A DNA stretch of 64,000 bases from Bacteroidota bacterium (GTDB lineage: Bacteria; Bacteroidota; Bacteroidia; B-17B0; Aurantibacillaceae), in contig JAFLBH010000005.1 of assembly GCA_017303905.1 (NCBI GenBank), positions 248,001 through 312,000 on the forward strand. Direction: 5' to 3'. Below, one piece after another: positions 1 to 7,849 of this stretch. How positions within the stretch are numbered: the first letter of the stretch is position 1; each line of letters starts with the position of its first letter. The notes beneath the pieces were generated by a model. It was given only the letters and a program-made list of their open reading frames with translations. It searched no databases and was not told the origin of the DNA. Made by a program: the position numbers and the translations under genes.

Positions 1-703
1 TAAATGTACAATGCTTATCGCCTTTCGCTCTGCAAGAAATTTCCACAGCAGTTAATGGAACACCAAAACTTTCTTGACACCAGCCGCTGGAATAACCTGA
101 GTTCATAATGCAAACCGGTGTTTTTGACTTTTTACCGGCCCTTATCCAACTATCGGCCTCAAATGAAAACGGATGATGATATTTCAAAAAGCAATTTTCA
201 TCCGGACTTGGTTTACTTTCAGGAAGAATATCAACAAATGCCCAACCAGAATAAGCAAAATGAACAGGTCCGGCAGACAACTTGCTAATTGGATCTTTCA
301 ACTTCATTTTCTTGTGGAAGTTTTTAGCATCCTCCATTCCGATTAAATGTGCTAAGTCAAATAAAATATTCTTTGCAATTCCGATCGCTTCGTCCTCACC
401 TCTATTGCTATACAATTGAACAAAGGAATTTAAAAACTCATAAGAGAGCGCCGACGCCCGCACCAGCACATAACGTTGATCGTTGATTTCAATTGTACCT
501 TCCGAAGGAGAAAACTTTAAATTTTTAAAATAAGCGCCTACGGTTTCCTCTGCCTTTTTGAAAATAGGTTTAAATACCTCCGGCGCACTTACCTTTGGTT
601 TGTTATCAGGTTTTAGTAATTGCTTTTTAAGATCGGCGTTTTCCTCACTTAATTCTTCAATGATGCGTTTTAAGCGCTTTATTTCTTTAAGGTTTTCAGG
701 CAT
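1..703 (-). CDS. XylR_N/V4R-domain sensor protein (3' end cut by window edge)
   Basis: The open frame runs from an ATG at 703 to the window edge, giving 234 residues with no stop, so the C-terminus is missing. Residues about 3-30 form a charged coiled coil. Residues about 70-160 look like the helical XylR N-terminal (activator) domain. Residues about 195-234 carry the V4R (4-vinyl reductase) signature: GYSSGWCQESFG at 203-214, then E221, C224, a GD pair and C232. V4R domains are small-molecule or metal-binding sensory modules, and in Bacteroidota they usually precede PAS, kinase or regulator domains. The output domain lies outside this window, so the signalling type cannot be named. An upstream in-frame-looking ATG at 710 hits a stop after four codons, which supports 703. 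The gene diverges from the copper-type locus that follows. Confidence 0.8.
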   Translation of the reverse strand, partial: MPENLKEIKRLKRIIEELSEENADLKKQLLKPDNKPKVSAPEVFKPIFKKAEETVGAYFKNLKFSPSEGTIEINDQRYVLVRASALSYEFLNSFVQLYSNRGEDEAIGIAKNILFDLAHLIGMEDAKNFHKKMKLKDPISKLSAGPVHFAYSGWAFVDILPESKPSPDENCFLKYHHPFSFEADSWIRAGKKSKTPVCIMNSGYSSGWCQESFGVPLTAVEISCRAKGDKHCTF

Positions 704-771
704 TGCTCATAATTAATCGAATCAAGAACCTTTACACTAAAGTAAACAAAATTAGTGATTTATGTTAGCTA

Positions 772-1188
772 TTGAGTAAAAAGCTAGGTTTTAGATATTT
801 TAGGAAGTATCTTTACAACGTGAGGAACTTAATTTCCATAGTACTTCTTTCTGTCTTCCTGATTCAAGCTTCAGCTAAATTTATCATTTATGTAAATTTT
901 AAATTAAATCAAGACTTCATTGCCAAAAATTTGTGTGTTAAGAAAGAAATTGCGAACAATGATTGTGAGGGTGGATGTTGTTTAAAAGAATCATTGGAGA
1001 AAGAAGAAAAATCAGAAAGCCCGCTTCCTAATTTACCCAAAGATAAATCAGAAACTTTTTATATCCCGGTCCAATTAAATCAAACAATAGAAACAGGTCA
1101 AATAATTTCAAATATTCATTTTATTTATATGGATAAGCCAACCAAGGATTATCCTTTGAGTATTTTTCATCCACCCCAGATTTCTTGA
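772..1188 (+). CDS. Small Cys-rich membrane-anchored protein beside copper-type locus
   Basis: This 138-residue protein starts at TTG; the ATG at 762 runs into a stop within six codons and no better ATG exists downstream. One hydrophobic segment (about residues 20-40) is followed by an extracytoplasmic part with C55 and a C-x3-CC cluster (C65, C69, C70) ending in LKESL. I recall short Bacteroidota proteins of this layout, a membrane segment followed by Cys-x(9-10)-C-x-G-x-C-x-LK, as frequent neighbours of copper-handling genes, but no function is established. The position just upstream of the MbnP/MbnH pair fits metal binding or sensing. That role is inference. Confidence 0.65.
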   Translation: MSKKLGFRYFRKYLYNVRNLISIVLLSVFLIQASAKFIIYVNFKLNQDFIAKNLCVKKEIANNDCEGGCCLKESLEKEEKSESPLPNLPKDKSETFYIPVQLNQTIETGQIISNIHFIYMDKPTKDYPLSIFHPPQIS

Positions 1189-1232
1189 TTTTTATTTTCT
1201 AAAAATCATTTATTCACTTATTAGAATTATTT

Positions 1233-1352
1233 ATGAAACTGTTAGGCGGTATCGCAATTATTATGCTTGCCGTATTGGTTGGCATTTATTTAGATATTAT
1301 TAAAATATTAAAAAAATTAAATCACAAAAAACAAAAAAATTATGAAAACTAA
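1233..1352 (+). CDS. Possible 39-residue single-pass membrane protein
   Basis: An ATG at 1233 opens 39 codons ending in TAA at 1350-1352. The product has a hydrophobic segment (about residues 3-23) followed by a lysine-rich tail, the layout of a small inner-membrane protein with a cytoplasmic basic end. The frame overlaps the start of the MbnP-like gene (1342) by 11 nt, which would allow translational coupling. It lies between two apparently real genes, with 44 nt upstream and no other content. I do not recognise a family. It may be a chance frame, although hydrophobic-then-basic order is uncommon in random AT-rich sequence. Confidence 0.4.
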   Translation: MKLLGGIAIIMLAVLVGIYLDIIKILKKLNHKKQKNYEN

Positions 1353-2124
1353 ATTATTAATCATCACACTTTTTTTAAGTGTAGCTTTTATTTCATGTAA
1401 AAAAGACCCGGTTGAACCTGAAGATAACCACACCCATGAAGCAAGCGAAGGTACATTGGAACTTGAATTTGAGGCTATGGTTGACACCAACGCCCTAGTG
1501 TTTAACACTCAAAATTACCTTAATGCAAATGGAGATACTTTTAATGTAAGCTTATTTAAATATTACATCAGTAATGTTGTATTAACCAAAAGTGACAATA
1601 GCACGTATACTGTACCTAATAGCTACTACTTGGTGACGCATAATGGCACCTCAAATCCGGTGGTAAGTATTGGTGGAGTTCCTAATGGAACATACAAAGC
1701 AATTACCTTTTTAATAGGAGTTGATTCTACTCGTAATGTAAGCGGTGTTCAATCAGGAGCATTAGATCCGGTTAACGGAATGTTCTGGAGTTGGAGCAGC
1801 GGATACATTATGGCTAAGATGGAAGGGACTTCACCACAATCCGGAAACGCAAGCAAAGCTTTGAAATTTCATGTTGGTGGATTCTCAGGAGTCAACAATA
1901 CTTTAAAAACGGTGAGTCCGTCGTTTGGTACTTCTACCGCAACGATTAATGGTGAGCATGGTTCAACTGTGCATTTTAAAACAGACCTTTCGCAATGGTT
2001 TAAAACACCTAATACCGTAAGCTTTGCTACAATGCACACAGTTCATATGCCCGGCACCATGGCAAAAATGATTGCTGATAATTATGCCGATATGTTTTCT
2101 CTTGAACACATTCATAATCACTAA
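1342..2124 (+). CDS. MbnP-family copper-binding lipoprotein
   Basis: This is a 260-residue lipoprotein (lipobox ending at C19) of the MbnP family. In methanotrophs, MbnP is a periplasmic copper-binding protein whose site depends on a tryptophan oxidised to kynurenine by its partner MbnH. Candidate tryptophans here are W149 and W151 in the FWSWSSGY motif, plus W219. The protein is His-rich: an HTH motif at 30-32, H177, H206, H211, an MHTVHMPG segment at about 231-238, and an HIHNH C-terminus (H256, H258, H260). The MbnH-like gene begins 2 nt after the stop, so the two are very likely co-transcribed. Export and surface anchoring are inferred from the signal peptide. Family assignment is from overall pattern and partner gene. 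Confidence 0.85.
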   Translation: MKTKLLIITLFLSVAFISCKKDPVEPEDNHTHEASEGTLELEFEAMVDTNALVFNTQNYLNANGDTFNVSLFKYYISNVVLTKSDNSTYTVPNSYYLVTHNGTSNPVVSIGGVPNGTYKAITFLIGVDSTRNVSGVQSGALDPVNGMFWSWSSGYIMAKMEGTSPQSGNASKALKFHVGGFSGVNNTLKTVSPSFGTSTATINGEHGSTVHFKTDLSQWFKTPNTVSFATMHTVHMPGTMAKMIADNYADMFSLEHIHNH

Positions 2125-2126
2125 TA

Positions 2127-3167
2127 ATGACCAGGAAAAAAATCATATTTCTTTTTAGTATTACTATACTAACTAGCTGTAAGGTTGATCCTGAAATCAA
2201 ACCCGAATTACCTGCTGATAACATTCAGCAGGTAATTCCAAAGGGTTGGCCTCAGCCTGTCTATCAATTTCAAAACAATCCTTTAACTATAGATGGTTTT
2301 AAATTAGGCCGCGAATTGTTCTATGAAGAAATGCTTTCCCGTGACAATACCGTTTCTTGCGGAAGTTGTCACCAGCAATTTGCTGCATTTGCTCATTCTG
2401 AACACGATGTGAGTCATGGTATTGATGGTTTATTAGGCAACCGTAATTCACCTGTGCTGTTTAATTTAAATTGGCATCCAGCTTTTATGTGGGACGGAGG
2501 GGTTAATCATATTGAAGTACAACCATTGGCGCCAATTACAAATCCGGTAGAGATGGATGAAACCATGCAGAATGTGATTAACAAATTAAGCAATAGCCAG
2601 AAATACAAAAATTTATTCAAAAATGCCTATGGTGATGAAACTGTAAATACGGAGAGGATTTTTAAGTCGATGGCGCAATTCATGGGTATGCTTTATAGCT
2701 ATAAAAGCAAGTATGATTTACACATTAATGGAGAACAAGGCGGAGAATTTACTGCACAGCAAACAAGCGGGTACAATTTATTTAAATCCAAATGTGCACA
2801 GTGTCATAGCGAACCATTATTATCTGATTTCACTTACAGGAATAACGGACTAAGCATCAACGCCTCGTTACAAGATTCAGGCAGAGCGCGGATTACAGGC
2901 GACTTAAACGATCTTTATAAATTTAAAGTTCCAACCTTAAGAAATGTTTTGCAAAGCGGGCCTTACATGCACGATGGACGCTTTACTACATTAAAACAAG
3001 TGTTGGATCATTATGACACAGGGATTAATACAAGTAGTACACTCGATCCATTACTAAGTACAGGTATTCCGCTTACAGAGCAAGAGAAAGCAGATATTAT
3101 TGAATTTCTATCTACGCTAAGTGATTATGATTTTTTATATGACGAACGATTTAAAGACCCTAACTAA
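2127..3167 (+). CDS. MbnH-like diheme cytochrome c peroxidase (MauG family)
   Basis: The 346-residue lipoprotein (C18) has two covalent heme sites, CGSCH (C78, C81, H82) and CAQCH (C223, C226, H227). The late YMHDGRF motif (H282) is typical of the bacterial CCP/MauG superfamily. Members either reduce peroxide or, like MauG and MbnH, use a high-valent diheme state to oxidise a protein tryptophan. Placement directly after an MbnP-like gene argues for the second role, acting on the neighbour. The TAA-TAATG spacing to the upstream gene and the abutting 3168 ATG downstream indicate an operon. A conventional di-heme peroxidase remains the alternative and cannot be excluded from sequence alone. Confidence 0.88.
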   Translation: MTRKKIIFLFSITILTSCKVDPEIKPELPADNIQQVIPKGWPQPVYQFQNNPLTIDGFKLGRELFYEEMLSRDNTVSCGSCHQQFAAFAHSEHDVSHGIDGLLGNRNSPVLFNLNWHPAFMWDGGVNHIEVQPLAPITNPVEMDETMQNVINKLSNSQKYKNLFKNAYGDETVNTERIFKSMAQFMGMLYSYKSKYDLHINGEQGGEFTAQQTSGYNLFKSKCAQCHSEPLLSDFTYRNNGLSINASLQDSGRARITGDLNDLYKFKVPTLRNVLQSGPYMHDGRFTTLKQVLDHYDTGINTSSTLDPLLSTGIPLTEQEKADIIEFLSTLSDYDFLYDERFKDPN

Positions 3168-3542
3168 ATGAAACAAACCATAAGCTTATTAGTTTTAAGT
3201 ATACTTTTATTTGCTAGCTGCAAAAAAAATCAAACCGGAGGAAAAAGTGAAGTGAAAGGAACCGTATTCCATCACTCTAAACGAATTCCGGAAGCAATTG
3301 TTTATATTAAGTTTAATGCCACTGAATTCCCCGGGAAAGATGTATCAGTTTATGATGACAAAGTAATTGCAGATTCCGAAGGGAATTACACGGTGAAATT
3401 TTATAAAGGAAGCTATTACTTATATGCCGTTGGTAAAGATTACGCAATACCGGCGCCTTATGAAGTTGTCGGTGGAGTTCCCATTAAATTAAGAACAAAC
3501 GAAGAAATAAATACAGATATTTATGTTACAGAAGGCGACTAA
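3168..3542 (+). CDS. Small lipoprotein with carboxypeptidase-regulatory-like beta fold
   Basis: A 124-residue lipoprotein with a clear lipobox (ending LLFASC, C18). The mature part resembles a single carboxypeptidase-regulatory-like or transthyretin-like beta-sandwich: a GTVFHHSKRIPEA opening, an ADSEGNYTVKF turn and a YYLYAVG strand. Such domains usually serve as adhesive or accessory modules. It starts immediately after the diheme gene stop and overlaps the next gene by 20 nt, so it belongs to the putative copper operon. No metal ligands stand out. A role as a structural partner of the outer-membrane component is a guess. Confidence 0.75.
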   Translation: MKQTISLLVLSILLFASCKKNQTGGKSEVKGTVFHHSKRIPEAIVYIKFNATEFPGKDVSVYDDKVIADSEGNYTVKFYKGSYYLYAVGKDYAIPAPYEVVGGVPIKLRTNEEINTDIYVTEGD

Positions 3543-4542
3543 TAAACTCCGCTTAGCTATATTACTGTTCATATTTTATTTTTCCGGTATAAAAGCATGT
3601 GACATATGTGGTTGTTATATGGGAATCACACCATATGACAATCAAAGTCAAATTTCTTTTTTACATCGCTACAGAGCATTTAATGGTTACAGAACTTATA
3701 ATCAGAAAAGTAATTTATTTACGCCCGGAGCTTATAAATTAGCCCATGGCGAACACGGTTCAACAACTGGATACCAAAAAACGTATTCCTCGAAGGATTA
3801 TGAATCATACAAAACTTACGAGTTACGTGTGAAGTATTATATTCATAAAAGAATTGAACTTAATGGGATTGTTCCATTTAACTATAATAAAAGCAAACAA
3901 GATACTGCAATAGCAACAACTTTAGGTATAGGTGACCCTAACTTTTTTATTGGCTATCATCTCATCCGAAAAATTGAAGTTGAGAAGATACAGCAACGTT
4001 TAATAGTGGGTGCAGGAATAAAAATCCCAAGCGGAAATTATTACGATAAAGATGCCGCAGGAAACCGAATTCCCCTTCTATTACAAACAGGTACAGGTAG
4101 CATAGATTATTTCACTTACATGAATTACATTGCCGGCTACAAAATAATTGGGATAAATCTCAATGTGATGTATAAATTCAATGGTCAGAACTATTACAAA
4201 GAAAGAATCGCAAATAGTTTCTCTACATACTTTAATATATTCGCCCGTATTAAACTAAAGAACTGGTTTGTTATTCCTTCCATACAATCGTATTACGAAT
4301 ACACAGATGGATTAATCGTTAAAAACATATTACAATCAAATACAAAAATGAATGCATTAATGTTAGGTCCGGGACTTGATGTAGTCTACAAGAATATTGG
4401 ATTGAACTTGGCTTACCAGTTTTGTGCGTATGAAGAAGAACAAGGAGATAATTTACAAAATGCCGGTAGGGTAATGGCTGGATTGAGTTACAATTTTAAC
4501 CAAACTAAATACCTCCTGAATAAAAAACCTAAAGTAAACTAA
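3523..4542 (+). CDS. Outer-membrane beta-barrel protein with CDICGC motif
   Basis: This 339-residue protein has a signal peptide ending just before a Cys-rich CDICGCYMG motif (about residues 26-34), then a long stretch of alternating aromatic and polar strands ending in NFNQTK and a short basic tail. That pattern suggests an outer-membrane barrel. Bacteroidota proteins with this start are usually annotated as transporter-family proteins and commonly sit beside MbnP/MbnH-type genes. The three N-terminal cysteines could bind copper or form a disulfide at the periplasmic face. The gene overlaps the preceding lipoprotein by 20 nt and ends the operon. It converges with the aldose epimerase gene, overlapping by 14 nt. 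Substrate is unknown. Confidence 0.75.
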   Translation: MLQKATNKLRLAILLFIFYFSGIKACDICGCYMGITPYDNQSQISFLHRYRAFNGYRTYNQKSNLFTPGAYKLAHGEHGSTTGYQKTYSSKDYESYKTYELRVKYYIHKRIELNGIVPFNYNKSKQDTAIATTLGIGDPNFFIGYHLIRKIEVEKIQQRLIVGAGIKIPSGNYYDKDAAGNRIPLLLQTGTGSIDYFTYMNYIAGYKIIGINLNVMYKFNGQNYYKERIANSFSTYFNIFARIKLKNWFVIPSIQSYYEYTDGLIVKNILQSNTKMNALMLGPGLDVVYKNIGLNLAYQFCAYEEEQGDNLQNAGRVMAGLSYNFNQTKYLLNKKPKVN

Positions 4543-5401
4543 TTTGATAGCTTACAGCTTTTACAGTGCAGGGATTTAATTTAATAATTCCCTCTTTGCT
4601 TTGTAATTCTCCTTTGCTATTCGTAGTGTCCGTTATACCGTACCAAGGCTCTAAGCAAACAAACTTATCACATCCCTTTTTTGACCAAATACCAAAATAA
4701 GGCCAATCCTTACAAATCAGCTCGATTACATTCTTCGATTTTTTTGATTTAAGTCTGATGCTGTTAATCTGATTATTTTTAAAAACCAAAGCATCATTAT
4801 TGAAAAGCTCAATACTTAAAGGCAATACGCCTTTATCAAGATCGATATTATAAGTACTGCCGCTGAGTAAACCGTCTTGCAATCGCTCCGCAGTTAAATG
4901 AGAAAGTCCGTCTATTTCCAAATAATAATCGTGTATGTTTTCTTCGCTGAATCGCGTAGTTGAAAATCCCGGATGCGCGCCGATACTAAATAATAATTCC
5001 TTATTATCCGGATTGAATATCTGATAAGACACGTCGAGCGTATTGTCTGTTAAAGTATACGCTATGATTAACGAGAAGTGGAAAGGAAATAATTCAAGGG
5101 TAGCTTCATCAGCCGTAAGTTCAAATTTCAAACAACTATTGGATTGCTCTATCAAAACAAACTCTTTATCGCGAGCGAAACCATGCTGACTTAAATTATA
5201 ACTATTACCATTATACTCGGTACGGCCATTTTTTAATCGTCCGACTATAGGAAACAATACCGGAGCGAATCGTGGCCAAATATCTTTGCTGGCTTGCCAC
5301 AATAATTCAGTTCCATCGGAGGTTAATAACGAAATTAACTCCGCGCCAAATGAATTAACTTTTACTTCAAGAAAACTATTATTGATGGAATAAACCGCCA
5401 T
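4529..5401 (-). CDS. Aldose 1-epimerase family protein
   Basis: A 290-residue cytoplasmic protein of the galactose mutarotase/aldose epimerase superfamily. It has the typical GAELISL opening, a GFARDKEF segment around residue 75 and the SIGAHPGFS motif around residue 145, where the catalytic histidine lies. A late ICKDWPYFGIWSK and LEPWYGI pair completes the family pattern. Members interconvert alpha and beta anomers of sugars or act on phosphorylated hexoses; the exact substrate here is not evident. The ATG at 5401 shares one base position with the end of the DUF493 gene, indicating translational coupling in a minus-strand operon with the LysE and GH3 genes. Confidence 0.85.
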   Translation of the reverse strand: MAVYSINNSFLEVKVNSFGAELISLLTSDGTELLWQASKDIWPRFAPVLFPIVGRLKNGRTEYNGNSYNLSQHGFARDKEFVLIEQSNSCLKFELTADEATLELFPFHFSLIIAYTLTDNTLDVSYQIFNPDNKELLFSIGAHPGFSTTRFSEENIHDYYLEIDGLSHLTAERLQDGLLSGSTYNIDLDKGVLPLSIELFNNDALVFKNNQINSIRLKSKKSKNVIELICKDWPYFGIWSKKGCDKFVCLEPWYGITDTTNSKGELQSKEGIIKLNPCTVKAVSYQISLL

Positions 5402-5673
5402 TATAAAAACATAACGCCTTCAATGTCGGACGCCTTACTGTATATATCTATGATTTCATCCGTACTCATTACCACTTCTTTCACAGTAATACTAATGTAC
5501 TTCCCTTTATCACTCTCCTTTGTATAGATCTCAGCATCGCCGCCAAACAGATTTTCGATGAGCGCTATTTTACGATGTTCGGCACTCATTATAAACTTAA
5601 ACATATACACAGAAGGATAGGTTTGAGTTTCGTTCAATTTTTTTCTTAGTTCTTCGAAATTTACCTTGCTCAT
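5401..5673 (-). CDS. DUF493 (YbeD-like) family protein
   Basis: A 90-residue cytoplasmic protein of the DUF493/YbeD family. It shows the conserved N-terminal FEELRKKL helix, the YPSVYMFKFI strand, and the IDIYSKASDIEGVMFL ending expected for this small ferredoxin-like alpha/beta fold. In enterobacteria YbeD is encoded next to lipoate synthesis genes and is proposed to be regulatory, but no activity is firmly established. Here it sits between a LysE exporter (4-nt overlap, 5670-5673) and an aldose epimerase (shared base at 5401), which gives no clear functional clue. Confidence 0.85.
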   Translation of the reverse strand: MSKVNFEELRKKLNETQTYPSVYMFKFIMSAEHRKIALIENLFGGDAEIYTKESDKGKYISITVKEVVMSTDEIIDIYSKASDIEGVMFL

Positions 5674-6308
5674 TTATGCCAAAAAAAGTGATTATAAATT
5701 AATACGATGCCAAATACAATTAATGCCGCGCCTGTAACGTGATTAATTGTTGACATAATTTTATCGGTGAGAAACTTTTTGATTTTACCAGCTAAAAACA
5801 CTTTGAATAATTCAACCAACAATACCAACCCTAATACTATCGAAAAATAAATTATCATTTTTATCATTGAATAGTCGAATGTTTTCCCAACAGCAGTAAC
5901 GTTACCTAACCATAAAAACCAGACAGCAGGGTTAAATAAGTTCATGAAAAATCCCTTTAAAATTAACATCAATGGTGAAGGCACTTTTATTTCAATACTC
6001 TCCTCTGATTTTGTTACCGGCTTTCTAAAATAAAACGCACCAAAAACAATTAAGATAATACCCGCCACAATTCCCGCGAAGCGCTGATTCTTTTCATCCT
6101 GTAAAAAATTAACGGCGCCAAAATGAACCATCGCGATAATAATCATACATACAAACAAATCGGATAACACAACACCCGCCGCGAGTAAGGCTCCGGGTCT
6201 GTAACCGTGTTTAATACCGGTATTAATTAATGCAAAAAATGCCGGACCAAACGAAAAGGTCAAAAGAATAACAATGATGATGGTTTGATATATGAGACTT
6301 AAAATCAA
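5670..6308 (-). CDS. LysE-family exporter
   Basis: A 212-residue integral membrane protein with about six hydrophobic segments and the LysE/RhtB opening, including the FGPAFFALINTGIKHGYRPG loop near residues 20-40. Family members export amino acids or related small molecules. The first codon is TTG, only 1 nt after the stop region of the upstream GH3 gene; there is no ATG before the first membrane segment. The tight spacing upstream and a 4-nt overlap with DUF493 downstream indicate one operon. Substrate specificity cannot be read from sequence. Confidence 0.85.
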   Translation of the reverse strand: MILSLIYQTIIIVILLTFSFGPAFFALINTGIKHGYRPGALLAAGVVLSDLFVCMIIIAMVHFGAVNFLQDEKNQRFAGIVAGIILIVFGAFYFRKPVTKSEESIEIKVPSPLMLILKGFFMNLFNPAVWFLWLGNVTAVGKTFDYSMIKMIIYFSIVLGLVLLVELFKVFLAGKIKKFLTDKIMSTINHVTGAALIVFGIVLIYNHFFWHK

Positions 6309-6309
6309 C

Positions 6310-7842
6310 TTACGCCTGATATTTTTTAATGAATTCCTGCCATTCTTCTAATTGTTTACCCTTCATCACACGAGGGAATTTATGAGCCGATCCCAATTTT
6401 CCTTTGCTTGCTAAAAAATCAATAAAGGCATCGTCAGGCAGAACAGTTACGATAACTTCCTTCAAAGCTGAACTGCGCTCAACTCTATAATCATCATTAA
6501 TGACTTTCAAATGCTCGTCGATTTTTTCACGTAAAGCATCTGCACTCACTTTTACGTTAGAACCAATATACCAATGGTGTGCAAACAAATTACCGTGCGG
6601 AATTCCGGCAACGGCAAATTCATTAATCTCTATGCCCATTTGCTCCGCTGTAAAACTAATGGCCTTACTCATATTCTCAACGGATAAGTGTTCGCCGCAT
6701 AAACTTAAAAAATGCTTAGTACGACCCGTAATAACAATTTCACTGTGTTCCAAACTTGTGAACTTAACAACATCGCCGATTAAATAACGCCAAGCACCGG
6801 AACAACTGGACAATAACAAGGCGTATTCTTTTCCCTCCTCAACTTCCTTTATACACAAAGCTTGTGCTTCCGGTCTAATGTTTCCATCTCCATCGAAATT
6901 ACTTTCATTAAAAGGAACGAATTCGTAAAACAATCCTGCATCCAATAACATGCGCATTCCTTGCTCTACATTAGGTCTTTCCTGAAAAGCAATTAATCCT
7001 TCGGATGCTAAATATGTATCCGAAAAAATTAAAGGGAATCTGGTTAGCTTACTAATACTCTTCATGTAAGGCGCAATGGACACACCTGCGTGAACATAAA
7101 TTCGGAGATTGGGCCAGATATCATGAATAGTTTTGACCTTGTAATGTTCTATGATTTTTTCCATCAAGATTTGAACCCATGCCGGTACGCCAACAATAAT
7201 TCCGATATCCCAATCTTTAGCTGCTTTTACAATTTCAGAAAGTTTGGTATCCCAATCTTTGTATTTAGAAATTTGCTTACCAGGTTTATAAAAATGCTGG
7301 AACCAGGTTGGAATATTAGCCGCTGTAATTCCACTCAAATCGCCTTCGTAGTATGTTCCATTAAAATCAAGAGCAGTACTTCCTCCTATCGCTAAAAAAC
7401 CTTTTTGGAAATGTTCCTTAGGCAAATCATAATGCGCCATCGCTAACATCTGACGAATACTTCCCTTCTTAAAATTCTTCAACATATCCTTTGTTACAGG
7501 AATGTATTTGCTCGAAGCTTCTGAAGTACCTGAACTTAAAGCGAAATATTTTATTTGCTCGGGCCAACACACATAAGCTTCACCTTTCAAACTACGGTGC
7601 CACCATTCTTTGTAAATACTGCTGTAATCATAAATCTTTACGTTTTTTTGGTAAGCTTTGATAATATCGTCTTCCAATAAAATACGGTCGAATTTATAGT
7701 GCTGTCCAAATGCCGTGTTCTGAGCTTTGGTTAACAATTTACGTAATTGCTTCACCTGAAGTTTGTACGGATTTTTCCAGTGCGGAATTTTTCCGCGAAT
7801 ATCAATGGTGCGTTTAATTATAGAACCTAAAATAGCGGCCAT
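6310..7842 (-). CDS. GH3-superfamily acyl-adenylate-forming enzyme
   Basis: A 510-residue member of the GH3 (auxin-responsive promoter) family, part of the ANL superfamily that activates carboxylates with ATP and often conjugates them to amines. The ATP-binding SSGTSEASSKYIPVT motif lies around residue 105. The LSSCSGAWRYLIGDVV motif near residue 345 and the TGRTKHFLSLCGE hinge motif near residue 375 match the family. Plant GH3 enzymes join jasmonate or auxin to amino acids; the bacterial substrates are largely unknown. It lies 7 nt downstream of the M42 peptidase and 1 nt upstream of a LysE amino-acid-type exporter, so amino acid conjugate metabolism is a reasonable but unproven idea. Confidence 0.88.
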   Translation of the reverse strand: MAAILGSIIKRTIDIRGKIPHWKNPYKLQVKQLRKLLTKAQNTAFGQHYKFDRILLEDDIIKAYQKNVKIYDYSSIYKEWWHRSLKGEAYVCWPEQIKYFALSSGTSEASSKYIPVTKDMLKNFKKGSIRQMLAMAHYDLPKEHFQKGFLAIGGSTALDFNGTYYEGDLSGITAANIPTWFQHFYKPGKQISKYKDWDTKLSEIVKAAKDWDIGIIVGVPAWVQILMEKIIEHYKVKTIHDIWPNLRIYVHAGVSIAPYMKSISKLTRFPLIFSDTYLASEGLIAFQERPNVEQGMRMLLDAGLFYEFVPFNESNFDGDGNIRPEAQALCIKEVEEGKEYALLLSSCSGAWRYLIGDVVKFTSLEHSEIVITGRTKHFLSLCGEHLSVENMSKAISFTAEQMGIEINEFAVAGIPHGNLFAHHWYIGSNVKVSADALREKIDEHLKVINDDYRVERSSALKEVIVTVLPDDAFIDFLASKGKLGSAHKFPRVMKGKQLEEWQEFIKKYQA

Positions 7843-7849
7843 TTACAAA

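Noticed and set aside
7090..7395. Plus-strand frame of 101 codons within the GH3 gene
   Set aside because: It is antisense to a clear GH3 coding region and has no recognisable domain or promoter.
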